A DNA stretch of 64,000 nucleotides from Gemmatimonadaceae bacterium (lineage in GTDB: Bacteria > Gemmatimonadota > Gemmatimonadetes > Gemmatimonadales > Gemmatimonadaceae), in NCBI GenBank assembly GCA_020851455.1, contig JADZCT010000029.1, forward strand, positions 1 to 64,000, written 5' to 3'. Shown here one piece after another: positions 1 through 8,163 of this stretch (position 1 is the stretch's first letter; each line of letters opens with the position of its first letter). The notes beneath the pieces are model-generated. The model was given only the letters and a program-made list of their open reading frames with translations, made no database searches and was not told the origin of the DNA. Made by a program: the position numbers and the translations under genes.

Positions 1-1
1 C

Positions 2-1132
2 CTGTGGAAGGTCGCGACCACGCGCATCATGCACGAGAGCTTCGAGTTTGCGCGCAACGGCGGCAAGAACCTCCTCTTTCACAACCTCGGCAACGGCCGC
101 TTCGAGGACGTGACCGACAAGATGGGGGCCGGCAGCACGCGCTGGACCCTTGCGGCCGCGAGTGCCGACTTCAACGGCGACGGCTGGCCCGACCTGTTCC
201 TCGCCAATGACTACGGCCCGGAAGAGCTGTACCTGAACGACCAGGGCAAGGGGTTTACGCTCGCGCGCGTCGGGCTCGAGACGACGTCGAAGAGCGGGAT
301 GTCGGCAACGCTGGGCGACGCGCACGACCGCGGGCGGCTGGACGCGTTCGTGACGAACATCTCCGAGAAGGGTTACCTGTTCCAGGGGAACAACCTGCGC
401 CTCAACCTTCTCGACGAGCTCGGCAAGTTCGAGAACATTGCGTCCGGGCCGCTGGTGGACGCCGGCTGGGCGTGGGGAGCGCAGTTCGCCGACCTTAACA
501 ACGACGGGCGCAACGACCTCTTCGTCGCCAACGGCTTCATCTCGGCGGACCCGAAGAAGAACTACTGGTACGACATGGCGAAGATCGCCGGCGCCAACCG
601 CAGCATGTTCGAGGACGCGAACTCATGGCCGCGGATCGGCGACGCGAGCCTGTCGGGGTACGAGCGCGCGCGTGTGCTGCTGAACAGGGGCGAGGCCGGG
701 TGGGAAGAAGTCGCGCAGCGCGTTGGAGTCACGGAGACGTTCGACGGGCGCGCCGTGGCGGTTGCGGATCTGTTCAACGACGGCGTGGTTGACGTGATCG
801 TCGCGAATCAGAACTCGCGGCCCGCCGTCTATCGCAATAAGGTGGAACCCGGGAATCGCTGGGTGGCGGTGAAACTGGTCGCGACCGTGAGCAACCGGAG
901 CGCAATCGGCGCGGAAGTGACGGCTGAGTTCGGCGGGCTGAAGCAGCGGCGCATCGTGGACGGCGGGATGGGATTCGCCGCGCAGAACGACCGGCGGTTG
1001 CACTTCGGGATTGGCGACCGCAGCGGAGTGGATCGGCTCACGATCCGCTGGCCGTCGGGAGCGGTGCAGGTGATGGGTCGGCTCGACGCCGGCATGCTTC
1101 ACGTGATCACCGAGCCGCGAGGTGGAAAGTGA
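2..1132 (+). CDS. FG-GAP/VCBS repeat protein with C-terminal ASPIC/UnbV domain (5' truncated)
   Basis: The reading frame is already open at the window edge, so the start and probably a signal peptide lie upstream. The visible part carries several Ca-binding FG-GAP/VCBS blades, each with a D-x-N-x-D-G-like motif (DFNGDGWPD, ADLNNDGRND, ADLFNDGVVD), which form an extracytoplasmic beta-propeller. The last ~95 residues match the ASPIC/UnbV domain (IGAEVTAEF..., LHFGIGDRSGVDRLTIRWPSG). The stop overlaps the start of the next gene in a GTGA, so the two are translationally coupled. The pair resembles UnbV and UnbU, proteins of unclear biochemical role known from enediyne clusters but also widespread elsewhere. 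No enediyne PKS is visible here, so I do not infer enediyne synthesis. Confidence 0.85.
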   Translation: MWKVATTRIMHESFEFARNGGKNLLFHNLGNGRFEDVTDKMGAGSTRWTLAAASADFNGDGWPDLFLANDYGPEELYLNDQGKGFTLARVGLETTSKSGMSATLGDAHDRGRLDAFVTNISEKGYLFQGNNLRLNLLDELGKFENIASGPLVDAGWAWGAQFADLNNDGRNDLFVANGFISADPKKNYWYDMAKIAGANRSMFEDANSWPRIGDASLSGYERARVLLNRGEAGWEEVAQRVGVTETFDGRAVAVADLFNDGVVDVIVANQNSRPAVYRNKVEPGNRWVAVKLVATVSNRSAIGAEVTAEFGGLKQRRIVDGGMGFAAQNDRRLHFGIGDRSGVDRLTIRWPSGAVQVMGRLDAGMLHVITEPRGGK

Positions 1133-1992
1133 GCGATTCGCCCGTCAGGCGTATGCTGCACCCGAAGTACCACGGGATCATCCTGCTGACGCTGCTGCTC
1201 GTGGTGGGCGAGTGGCGGTACGGCATCCTTGGCGGATATTCACGGCTTCTTACCACGCTTGCCGCGTGCACCGGAACCGAGTTCGTCTTCTCGTGGCTCG
1301 TGCGCGGCAAGGGCGCCAACATTCGAAGCGCGTACATGTCGGGGCTTTCGATGGCGCTTCTCACCAAGCCGCTGCCTGGGCTGCTCTGGCCGTTTGCGTT
1401 CGGGGGATTTCTCGCGATCGCGTCCAAGTACGTCATCACGTACAAGAACCGCCACATCTGGAACCCGACCAACCTCGCGATCTGCCTGCTGCTGCTGCTT
1501 GCGCCGGATACCGTGGCCGTGCTGAGTCAGCAGTGGGGGAATGAGTTCGCGACCAACGCGGTGATCTGGGCAGTGGGGCTCCTCATTGCCCTCCGGGCTG
1601 GCGTGCTGCACATCACCATCACGTACGTGATCTGCTTCATCCTCTTCGCGGCGCTGCGCGTCGGGATCTTCGGTGGCACGCTGCTCCCCGAGATTGCGCC
1701 CGTCACCGGGCCGATGTACCAGCTCTTCGTGTTCCTGATGGTTACCGACCCGCGGACCATCGTGCCACGGAAGTGGCCGCAGATCTGGGTGACAGTGATC
1801 ATCGCGGTGGTGGAGGCCCTGATCCGTGTCGCGGGCGACCACTCGGTGCCATACCTCACGCCGCTGTACGCGGGACCTCCGCTCTTCGCGCTAACGATCG
1901 TCGGGCCGATTGCGATGTTCCTGTATCTGCGCAAGTTGAAGCCGCGGGAGCCGGCCGTGCCCGCCGTGGCGGTGGCTGCCGCGACGGCCTGA
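1129..1992 (+). CDS. UnbU-like / RnfD-related polytopic membrane protein
   Basis: 287-aa polytopic membrane protein starting at a GTG that overlaps the stop of the ASPIC/UnbV gene. Hydrophobic segments run almost throughout (HGIILLTLLLVVGEW, NPTNLAICLLLLLAP, ITYVICFILFAALRVGIFGG, ALTIVGPIAMFLYL), giving an estimated 8-9 membrane spans. The segments around KYVITYKNRHIWNPTN and MVTDPRTIVPRKWPQ resemble conserved loops of the NQR2/RnfD/RnfE superfamily and of UnbU proteins. It probably forms a membrane unit with the secreted propeller encoded upstream. Whether it binds flavin or moves electrons or ions cannot be decided from sequence. The last ~15 residues are a low-complexity Ala/Val/Pro tail. 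Confidence 0.75.
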   Translation: MSDSPVRRMLHPKYHGIILLTLLLVVGEWRYGILGGYSRLLTTLAACTGTEFVFSWLVRGKGANIRSAYMSGLSMALLTKPLPGLLWPFAFGGFLAIASKYVITYKNRHIWNPTNLAICLLLLLAPDTVAVLSQQWGNEFATNAVIWAVGLLIALRAGVLHITITYVICFILFAALRVGIFGGTLLPEIAPVTGPMYQLFVFLMVTDPRTIVPRKWPQIWVTVIIAVVEALIRVAGDHSVPYLTPLYAGPPLFALTIVGPIAMFLYLRKLKPREPAVPAVAVAAATA

Positions 1993-2020
1993 GCAGGGGG
2001 CGGCAGCCGGCCGCTCCTGC
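1993..2020. terminator. candidate bidirectional hairpin between convergent genes
   Basis: An imperfect inverted repeat (GCAGG...CCTGC with GC-rich inner pairing) fills the 38-bp gap between convergent stops. There is no T-tract, so intrinsic termination is only plausible. Confidence 0.35.
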
Positions 2021-2030
2021 ACGGCTTCCG

Positions 2031-3587
2031 CTACGGGCGGAATCCGCAGCGCTGGAGCATCGCTGCAACCTCTTCGCGCGCCGAGTCCAGTTTCGCCGCG
2101 CCGGCCAGCATGCTCGCCGCGTTGCAGGGGTACCAGTTGTGCCGCGAGTCGTCGAGGAGGCCGGCGACGTTCACGGGTTCGGTTGCATCGCGCACCGCCG
2201 CGATGACGGCATCGGTGCTCGCTCCGCTGGCCGCGAGCGACAGGCACCGATTGTAGGCCGGTCCGAACGTGGGGTGGCCGGACATCATGAATCCGTCGCC
2301 GGCGAGTCCGGGCTTGCCGAGCCGGCGCGCCGACTCCGTGTAGGTCGCAGCGGTGAAGTAGAGGTGCGAGAGCGCGGTGAAGCGCGGCCAGTCGCTGAAC
2401 GCGCCATAGAGCGCCCCAACGAGGCGGGCCGTAACGTCCAGCTCGGCGCCGGTGCGAACGGCGTGTGACGACAGGGCAGCAGAGAGCGCCGTCGGCGAAC
2501 CCCAGTGGTCGCTGACCGCGGCGGCCACCCGCTGCACGCCCAGCAGGGTAAGGGGAAACCCGGTCGAGAGCAGCGGGTCCACGATCCCGGCCGCCGATGG
2601 CAGCATCGCCCAGCCGGCGCCGGCGGCCTGTTCGCTCGCAAACGCCAGCTGCGGAGCCCAGGTGAACTCACGTGTTGGCGCGGCGCCCGCGAACTGGTCG
2701 TGCAGCGACGGATAGAGAGCCAGGAGCCGGCCCCATGCCGCTGCGCCATCGGAGAGCCGCAGTTCGGCAGCGAGCGGAGCCGTGGCGGCAAGCCCGACGC
2801 TCGTAATGCCGTTGTCGAACGGCAGTACCCAGATCCAGCCGCCGTCGAGGATGTGCTGTGTCGCCGCGACATCAGGGGCGTACGGCGGGCCGCCGCGAAA
2901 CGCCCCGGGCGCGACGTCGGCGAACCGCCGAACCCCGGTAAAGTGCGAGTAGAGCCCTTCTGTCGCGGGAACGCCGGGAAGCTGGCGCGTACCGATGGAA
3001 AGTGAGCGGTGCAGGAAGCCACGCGGTCCCGTGGCGTCAATCACCAGGCGGGCGCGCACTTGGAAGGCGCCCTCTTCGTCGCGCCCGTCCGCCACGCTGT
3101 TGCCTTCGGCGAGCGCGATGTTCGTGATCTCGGCGTGGTCGCGGTATTCAGCGCCCGATCGCACTGCCTCGGCCACGAGGAAGTGGTCGAAGTCCGCCCG
3201 GTACCAGTGCACGTCCCCGACTTCGTCGTTGGGGCTGGCCGCGACGAGCAATTGGTTCCCGCGCATCGGGTCGGCTGCGAACGGCTGGCCGCGCTGGTGG
3301 CTGAAGAAGCTGAACCCGCGCTTGAGCCCGCAGCCGACCTCCGGGCGCTCGCGCGTCCAGACGCCATGCTTCGTGAACGGCATCAGCACGGGGAGGTGGT
3401 ACTGTCGCGATATCTCCTCGACCAGCAGGCTCGCCAGCGGAGTGGACGACTCGCCAATCGCAAAGCGTGGATGCCTGCCGCGCTCGATGAGCGCCACCGT
3501 GCGCCCGAGCTTCCTGAGAATCATTGCGAGGAGCGAGCCGGAGAAGCCCGAGCCAATGATGAGCACGTCAACGTCATGGCGGTTCAT
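2031..3587 (-). CDS. FAD-dependent oxidoreductase of the flavin halogenase-like family
   Basis: 518-aa flavoprotein. The ORF track starts it at 4385, but the real start is the ATG at 3587: the Rossmann motif follows at once (GSGFSG, residues 12-17) and the ATG overlaps the radical SAM stop as ATGA. Family marks are GESSTP (45-50), a candidate Lys in TKHGVW (K73), DATGP (185-189), the WIWVLP block (251-256) corresponding to the WxWxIP signature of flavin-dependent halogenases, and DPLLSTGFP for FAD binding. The length suits a tryptophan-halogenase-type enzyme, which would need a separate flavin reductase; none is seen nearby. Halogenation is an inference, since relatives also include hydroxylases and dehydrogenases. 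It is the last gene of a leftward three-gene operon. Confidence 0.75.
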   Translation of the reverse strand: MNRHDVDVLIIGSGFSGSLLAMILRKLGRTVALIERGRHPRFAIGESSTPLASLLVEEISRQYHLPVLMPFTKHGVWTRERPEVGCGLKRGFSFFSHQRGQPFAADPMRGNQLLVAASPNDEVGDVHWYRADFDHFLVAEAVRSGAEYRDHAEITNIALAEGNSVADGRDEEGAFQVRARLVIDATGPRGFLHRSLSIGTRQLPGVPATEGLYSHFTGVRRFADVAPGAFRGGPPYAPDVAATQHILDGGWIWVLPFDNGITSVGLAATAPLAAELRLSDGAAAWGRLLALYPSLHDQFAGAAPTREFTWAPQLAFASEQAAGAGWAMLPSAAGIVDPLLSTGFPLTLLGVQRVAAAVSDHWGSPTALSAALSSHAVRTGAELDVTARLVGALYGAFSDWPRFTALSHLYFTAATYTESARRLGKPGLAGDGFMMSGHPTFGPAYNRCLSLAASGASTDAVIAAVRDATEPVNVAGLLDDSRHNWYPCNAASMLAGAAKLDSAREEVAAMLQRCGFRP

Positions 3588-4558
3588 GGATTGTTCCCGC
3601 ACGCCGCGCATGCAACGCGCGGCAGCGCTCGCTGTGTGAGGTTCATTTCGTGCATCCGGCCGGCGCGGCGCGTGAAACACGAGGCGCAGGCGGAGAACTG
3701 CCCGAGGTCCCACGTGTCGGCGAAGACGCGTCCCCCGGTGAGCGCAAGGGCGGCTTCGTGCGTACGCTCGAGCGTTGCCAGATCTGGTCTCGAGAAATCG
3801 CCCGATGACATGAGTTCTTCGAGCGCGCCATTGCCTGGCCTGACCGGAATGAGGCTGACGGCGCTTGCGCCATGCTCGAACGCAAACGAGGCCGTGCGAA
3901 CCGCGAGCTCGGCCGCGGCCTCCGGCCGCACGAATGGCGGCTGCACCAGCACGAATGCCCGATGCGCGATGCCGGCGGCTCCGAGGAACGCGGCGGCGCG
4001 CGCGTACATGGCAAGCGTGAGCCGCTTGTTCAACGCGCCCAGCAATGCATCGTCCGCCACTTCGAGCCCCATCGCGACCTCGAGCGAACCGCGCATCATG
4101 GCCGCCAGGCGCGGGGCCTGCGGGCCGACCAGCGTGGGGTGACACTCCACGATCGCGTTGTCGAACGGGGCGAGCAAGGCCGCGATGGCTCCGTAGTCGT
4201 CTGGCGGAACCGCTCCGGAGTCGAAGAAGCTCCCGGAGTTGTACAGCTTGATCGTCGTCGCGCCGGCTGCGGCAAGAGGCGGAGTGCCGAGCGCCGCGGA
4301 GATCTGGCGCACGACCGCGCCACTCGCGACGCTGGCACCCGTTGTGTTCTTCCACAGGTCGCACATGAGGCAGCGGTACGGACACTCACGGCTCGAAAGG
4401 AGGACGGTCGCCACGGTGCGTACAACTCCGGCCGCGTCGGGCTCGAGTTCGATGAAGGCCCCGTACGCGGCATCATGGGAGACGGCGTTGCGCTCCGGCC
4501 GTCGCGCGAGAATCCACGCGTCGCGCGCGGCTGACGTGGCCGGGTACGGCGAGTTCAC
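3584..4558 (-). CDS. radical SAM enzyme, RaSEA/TIGR01210-like
   Basis: 324-aa radical SAM protein with the 4Fe-4S/SAM motif CPYRCLMC (Cx3Cx2C; C59, C63, C66). Downstream features (KLYNSGSFFD, ECHPTLVG, AMGLEVADDALL, VLVQPPFV, SLIPVRPGNG) resemble the TIGR01210 group that includes the archaeosine-linked RaSEA; this is from memory of the family, not a search. The C-terminus adds two CxxC pairs (CASC and CAAC), which could bind a second cluster or zinc. The GTG start overlaps the stop of the asparagine-synthetase-like gene (GTGA) and its stop overlaps the flavoenzyme start (ATGA), so the three proteins are probably made in fixed ratio and act in one pathway. The substrate is unknown. Confidence 0.75.
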   Translation of the reverse strand: MNSPYPATSAARDAWILARRPERNAVSHDAAYGAFIELEPDAAGVVRTVATVLLSSRECPYRCLMCDLWKNTTGASVASGAVVRQISAALGTPPLAAAGATTIKLYNSGSFFDSGAVPPDDYGAIAALLAPFDNAIVECHPTLVGPQAPRLAAMMRGSLEVAMGLEVADDALLGALNKRLTLAMYARAAAFLGAAGIAHRAFVLVQPPFVRPEAAAELAVRTASFAFEHGASAVSLIPVRPGNGALEELMSSGDFSRPDLATLERTHEAALALTGGRVFADTWDLGQFSACASCFTRRAGRMHEMNLTQRALPRVACAACGNNP

Positions 4559-5874
4559 GCGTACATCGCGAGGAACCGTCGTCTGTAGTCAGATTCCGTC
4601 CATGGCAGCGCGGCGCGCATTGCCGCGGCCGACATTGCGCCGTGCTGGAACCGTCGTTTTTCGTACACGGGCATTTCCACCCCGGTCAACGCGCGCACGC
4701 CGGCAGCTACGATTTCACCCTTGAGCGCGTAGAGGCGGTCCGTATCGTATCCAGTGAGCGTATCCCAGGGTATCGAGCCCGCGATCTCCACGAGCGCAGG
4801 CCGCGTGAACGGGCTGAATCGCTCGAAGCCGAGGTGGGATGCGGTCGCGGAAGTGCGCACGTACGAGCGGCTGAGCCCGCCGGAGTATGTGAGGGAGTGC
4901 TTCATCGTGCCCACGCCCCACCCTTCCTGGTAGAGCAGGGGGTTGTTGACGACGCTGCGGATCGTGAGTTCGGCGTTCTCCTCGATCGGGTAGTCCTTCA
5001 TGTTCTCGTCGCCGCCGTCCCCATCGGCAATGAATCGCCAGTCGGGGTAGCGCTCGTGGACGCCCCGCATCAGCGCGAGCGACACGGCCGCGCATTCCAC
5101 GTCGAGCGCCTTGTAGTCCTCGGTGATGCGGATGACTTCGTCCACGTCGAGGGCGCCAGTGGGCGCCTCGATCGGCTCGAGAAAGAGTTCCATGTCAACG
5201 CTGCGCATGAACTCGCGCGCCTGCTCCAGATCGGGGCCGTCCCCGGCATCGAGCACGAATGCCTTGAGGGCGCCGAGCGGCATTGCCATGCTGCGCATCG
5301 CGTGCGCGATCGTGAGGAAAACGGCGCCGCTGTCAATTCCTCCGGAAAATGCCACGCCTACGGGCGAACCGGCGGGAAGGCGGCGGAGCCAACTCGCTGC
5401 CTCGTTGTAGAGGGCGCCAATGTACGCGCGGCCGATTGCGCCCACGTCGGCGGGCAGCGATCCTGGCCGCGGCACTACGAAGCGTTCGTACGACGGGCTC
5501 GGGTCGGGGCAGCCAACGAGGCGGATGGTCGTGATGTAGTGCGCCGGGACCATCCGCGTGTAGCTGGGATGGAACTGGCCGGCGAAGCCATTGGCGGCGA
5601 GCCAGCCTCGGATGGCGTCTATTCTGTCGGCGACGACGAGCGCGGGGCCGGCGACCTTCTTCGCGAGGAAGAAGCGAATCGGCCGGTCGAGCGAGCGCGC
5701 GATGCGCACTGCGTTGCCGTCCTGCGCGACGATCGCGAACGAGCCGTCAATCTCGCGCACTGCCTCGGGATTGCCGGAGTTGACTCGCGCGCGGGCGTCC
5801 TCGGGCGACAGTGAGTTGAGGCGGTTGAGGGACGGATCGGTGAGGTCTATGACTTCGCCTACGTACGCGTGCAT
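4555..5874 (-). CDS. asparagine synthetase-like amide/amidine ligase lacking the glutaminase Cys
   Basis: 439-aa protein with a short N-terminal Ntn-like region (about 1-140) and an AsnB-type ATP-pyrophosphatase domain. The PP-loop SGGIDS lies at residues 177-182 and a DGDGGDEN motif lies further on. The residue after Met is His, not the Cys needed for glutamine hydrolysis in true AsnB, and the protein is shorter than AsnB (over 500 aa). It should therefore use ATP to join a carboxylate to an amine of a dedicated substrate, as beta-lactam synthetases and lasso cyclases do. It is the first gene of the operon with the radical SAM and halogenase-like genes. The 79 bp upstream contain no small ORF. 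The product is unknown. Confidence 0.75.
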   Translation of the reverse strand: MHAYVGEVIDLTDPSLNRLNSLSPEDARARVNSGNPEAVREIDGSFAIVAQDGNAVRIARSLDRPIRFFLAKKVAGPALVVADRIDAIRGWLAANGFAGQFHPSYTRMVPAHYITTIRLVGCPDPSPSYERFVVPRPGSLPADVGAIGRAYIGALYNEAASWLRRLPAGSPVGVAFSGGIDSGAVFLTIAHAMRSMAMPLGALKAFVLDAGDGPDLEQAREFMRSVDMELFLEPIEAPTGALDVDEVIRITEDYKALDVECAAVSLALMRGVHERYPDWRFIADGDGGDENMKDYPIEENAELTIRSVVNNPLLYQEGWGVGTMKHSLTYSGGLSRSYVRTSATASHLGFERFSPFTRPALVEIAGSIPWDTLTGYDTDRLYALKGEIVAAGVRALTGVEMPVYEKRRFQHGAMSAAAMRAALPWTESDYRRRFLAMYA

Positions 5875-5953
5875 CGGCGGCTCCGGTGGGATCGTTGCTG
5901 CTCCGGTAGTGTAATCGGCTTGCGCGCATCGGGTGGCGGCCGGCGCCGCGCGA

Positions 5954-7396
5954 TCAATCCCACCAGCCGTGCAGGAACCACTGGCCGCCGGCGGCTGGCG
6001 CCGTGCCGGTCGGACGTCCAGTGGCGTTGCGAAAGATCCAGACGAGCGTGCCCTCGCTGTTGATGCAGCGAAAATACTCGCGCGCGTACGACCGGACGCC
6101 GTCCCACGCGCGCCCTGACACGCGCTCCGGGCCTGCCGCGCTTACTATCTCGTGCCAGCCGGCGTCGTCCCGGTAGCGCAGGGGCACGATGTGGTCGCGG
6201 CGGGTGCCCGCCTCTACCGTAATGGGAGCAGGCACTGAGGCGAGTTGCAGGTGAAGCTGGGGCCGTGGAGGCGCGGAGTACCGCGAGAGCTCCGGCTCGC
6301 GGGCCGTTCGCACCGCTTCGGCCGGACTTTGCGGCATCCACGTGGTGCGCTCGTCCAGGAGCGGATGCGCCGAGTTGCCCGGTGCGACCACGATGCTGCC
6401 CTGGTCTTCCGTCAGCCGCGCGACCGCATCTTCCGTTGCCTGACTGCTCGCCAGCCCGCGGTCGAACAGGTCGCCCTGGGGCGCCTCTCGCTCGGCGATG
6501 ACCGAGGCGCGCAGCGAGATGCCCGTCACCGCGGCGCGAAGCTTCGCCTGCTCCAGTCGCGTACGGATGAGCCGCAGCCATGTGCGCCGGTTCACCGTTG
6601 CCCGCGACGCGCGAATCACTTCCGTGTGCGCCGACCTGTCAGTGAGCGCGAATTCCGCCGTCAGCTCGCGCGCGCCTTCACCCGTAGATGCAAGCGTTGC
6701 GCATACGCGATCAATGAGGCCGTTGAGGACGAAGAGCAGCCGCATCGGGTCCTTGAGCGCATACTCAACCCAGTCGAGCGACGCGGACGGCGCTTCCGGC
6801 GGCGTCGGCCGGAAGATCAGCCGCGGGTCATCGGCGCGTGCGAACTTCCAGAGCGGCACCGCGAGCGAACCGAGCCGGACTTCGATGGACTCGCGGTCGA
6901 GCGCCGCGAACTCCGCGCAGGTGCTCACGCCTATGCTCGCCAGCAGAGGGCGGAGGCGCGGGTCGGGATCGAGTACGCTGAGCGGGAAGAGCCCAACGTA
7001 CGCGCGATCCGTTCCATGCGGCACGATCGCCAGCGCACTGGCGGGATCGCGCGCGCTTCCGTGCATTGCGGCAACCTGCGCGGCCACCGGCGTGGCGGCC
7101 ACGCCCGCCCGTACTCCGTCAACCCCGCGCCGCCCGAGCAACTCTACGAGTTCGGCCGCGAGCGCGGCCTCGCCATGGCCGGAAAAGCCGTGTGCGTCGG
7201 CCCACACCAGGCCGCATTCGTCGGCCGCCACGCGCGGGGCGCGCGCAAGCAGCATAGCCGCGATTTCAGGGCGGGCTGGCTGGTGGCGGAGATGTGCTGA
7301 TGGTGCGGCGCCGGACCCGCTGGTTTGCCGACCTGACCGGGCCGTTGCGTCCGCGGCGGTCCGCCAGGCCGGACTCCAGAGACAGACGAAGCTCAT
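5954..7396 (-). CDS. imuB: ImuB-like Y-family DNA polymerase homologue
   Basis: 480-aa protein of the ImuB group. It has the N-terminal block FVCLWSPAW, then ECGLVWADAHGFSG and the thumb/little-finger-like body (IGVSTCAEFAALD, LDPDPRLRPLL). ImuB proteins are catalytically inactive Y-family relatives that link ImuA, the beta clamp and DnaE2 during damage-induced mutagenesis. The C-terminus (residues ~400-480: RDHIVPLRYRDDAGWHEI, YAREYFRC, FLHGWWD) is the typical ImuB tail. It lies directly downstream of imuA and overlaps it by 131 bp. No dnaE2 is present in the window, so it may lie elsewhere in the genome. Confidence 0.85.
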   Translation of the reverse strand: MSFVCLWSPAWRTAADATARSGRQTSGSGAAPSAHLRHQPARPEIAAMLLARAPRVAADECGLVWADAHGFSGHGEAALAAELVELLGRRGVDGVRAGVAATPVAAQVAAMHGSARDPASALAIVPHGTDRAYVGLFPLSVLDPDPRLRPLLASIGVSTCAEFAALDRESIEVRLGSLAVPLWKFARADDPRLIFRPTPPEAPSASLDWVEYALKDPMRLLFVLNGLIDRVCATLASTGEGARELTAEFALTDRSAHTEVIRASRATVNRRTWLRLIRTRLEQAKLRAAVTGISLRASVIAEREAPQGDLFDRGLASSQATEDAVARLTEDQGSIVVAPGNSAHPLLDERTTWMPQSPAEAVRTAREPELSRYSAPPRPQLHLQLASVPAPITVEAGTRRDHIVPLRYRDDAGWHEIVSAAGPERVSGRAWDGVRSYAREYFRCINSEGTLVWIFRNATGRPTGTAPAAGGQWFLHGWWD

Positions 7397-8039
7397 GAGA
7401 CTCGACTGGAAGGGTGAACGTGACCCGCTTGTGCCAGCCAGGCGCGCGCACTTCCGCGGTCACGCGGACGTCGCGCGCCTCGGCAGGGTCGCCGAAAGGG
7501 CTTGCCTGCCAGTGGTAGGAATCGGGTGCGACGCGCGCGCACAGGCGGAGCGCCGCCGTGGTTGCGCTGGCTGCGAGGATGGCAAGGGCGCCACCGCCCT
7601 CGTGCGCGGCCCGCGCCAGCCGCACGGTGTCGGCATCGGCAAGCGCATCGGAAGCATGGAACGCCAGCACGACGAGTCGGAACCCGCCGCAGCGGAGCAG
7701 CAGGTCGCCTGCGGCAACGGCTTGCTTCGCTCCCCGCGGGCGCACGAGCAGCGGTCCTTCATTCCATGCCGCGCCGGCCACTGCGCCTGCGGCATCCACC
7801 CAGGCGGCGCGGCCGCCGGCGGCAACTGTAGCGTCGCAGGCGGCGCGCAGCACGGATGTGGCGCCGCCACCGGGCTCGCAGAGCGACAGCTTGCCGAGCG
7901 GGAAGCCGCCGCGGGGCAGTGCACGGTCCATCTCGGGGATCCCCGTGTTCACCGGCCGCACCGTGCGCTGGGCGGCCGGGATCGCGTCGGGAAACTTCTG
8001 CTCGATGAGTGCGCGGAGGGCGGCGATCTGGGCTGACAT
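7266..8039 (-). CDS. imuA: ImuA-like RecA-fold protein
   Basis: The real gene starts at ATG 8039 (257 aa); the upstream part of the 548-aa track ORF is antisense to comM. The N-terminus (MSAQIAALRALIEQKFPDA) and the following VNTGIPEMDRALPRGGFPLGKL match ImuA/SulA-like RecA-fold proteins. The Walker-A position is degenerate (EPGGGATSV). ImuA works with ImuB and DnaE2 in SOS mutagenesis. The last ~43 codons overlap the start of imuB, and their Arg/Ser/Pro-rich translation does not look conserved, so the true end or a frameshift there deserves checking. The 124-bp gap to comM is a divergent promoter region. I saw no convincing LexA palindrome in it. Confidence 0.75.
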   Translation of the reverse strand: MSAQIAALRALIEQKFPDAIPAAQRTVRPVNTGIPEMDRALPRGGFPLGKLSLCEPGGGATSVLRAACDATVAAGGRAAWVDAAGAVAGAAWNEGPLLVRPRGAKQAVAAGDLLLRCGGFRLVVLAFHASDALADADTVRLARAAHEGGGALAILAASATTAALRLCARVAPDSYHWQASPFGDPAEARDVRVTAEVRAPGWHKRVTFTLPVESHELRLSLESGLADRRGRNGPVRSANQRVRRRTISTSPPPASPP

Positions 8040-8163
8040 CCTAAGGGAAGGCGAAGGCCGGGGAGGAAGGTAAGCCGAATAAACACCGAAAGCAAAGGCG
8101 TAATGATGTTGACGCGGCATTTCCGGGCGCGGCGCGGGTGTGGCGCCGGGAACACCATGCGTC

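Noticed and set aside
3588-4385. N-terminal extension of the 784-aa track ORF 2031..4385
   Set aside because: It is antiparallel-frame noise over the radical SAM gene; the Rossmann start at ATG 3587 with ATGA overlap fits the family.
5875-5953. RiPP precursor peptide ahead of the ligase/radical SAM/flavoenzyme operon
   Set aside because: The 79-bp gap has no ORF with start and SD, and no leader-like sequence is seen.
8040-8163. LexA-type operator between imuA and comM
   Set aside because: imuA is often LexA-controlled, but I found no convincing palindrome of the known LexA types.
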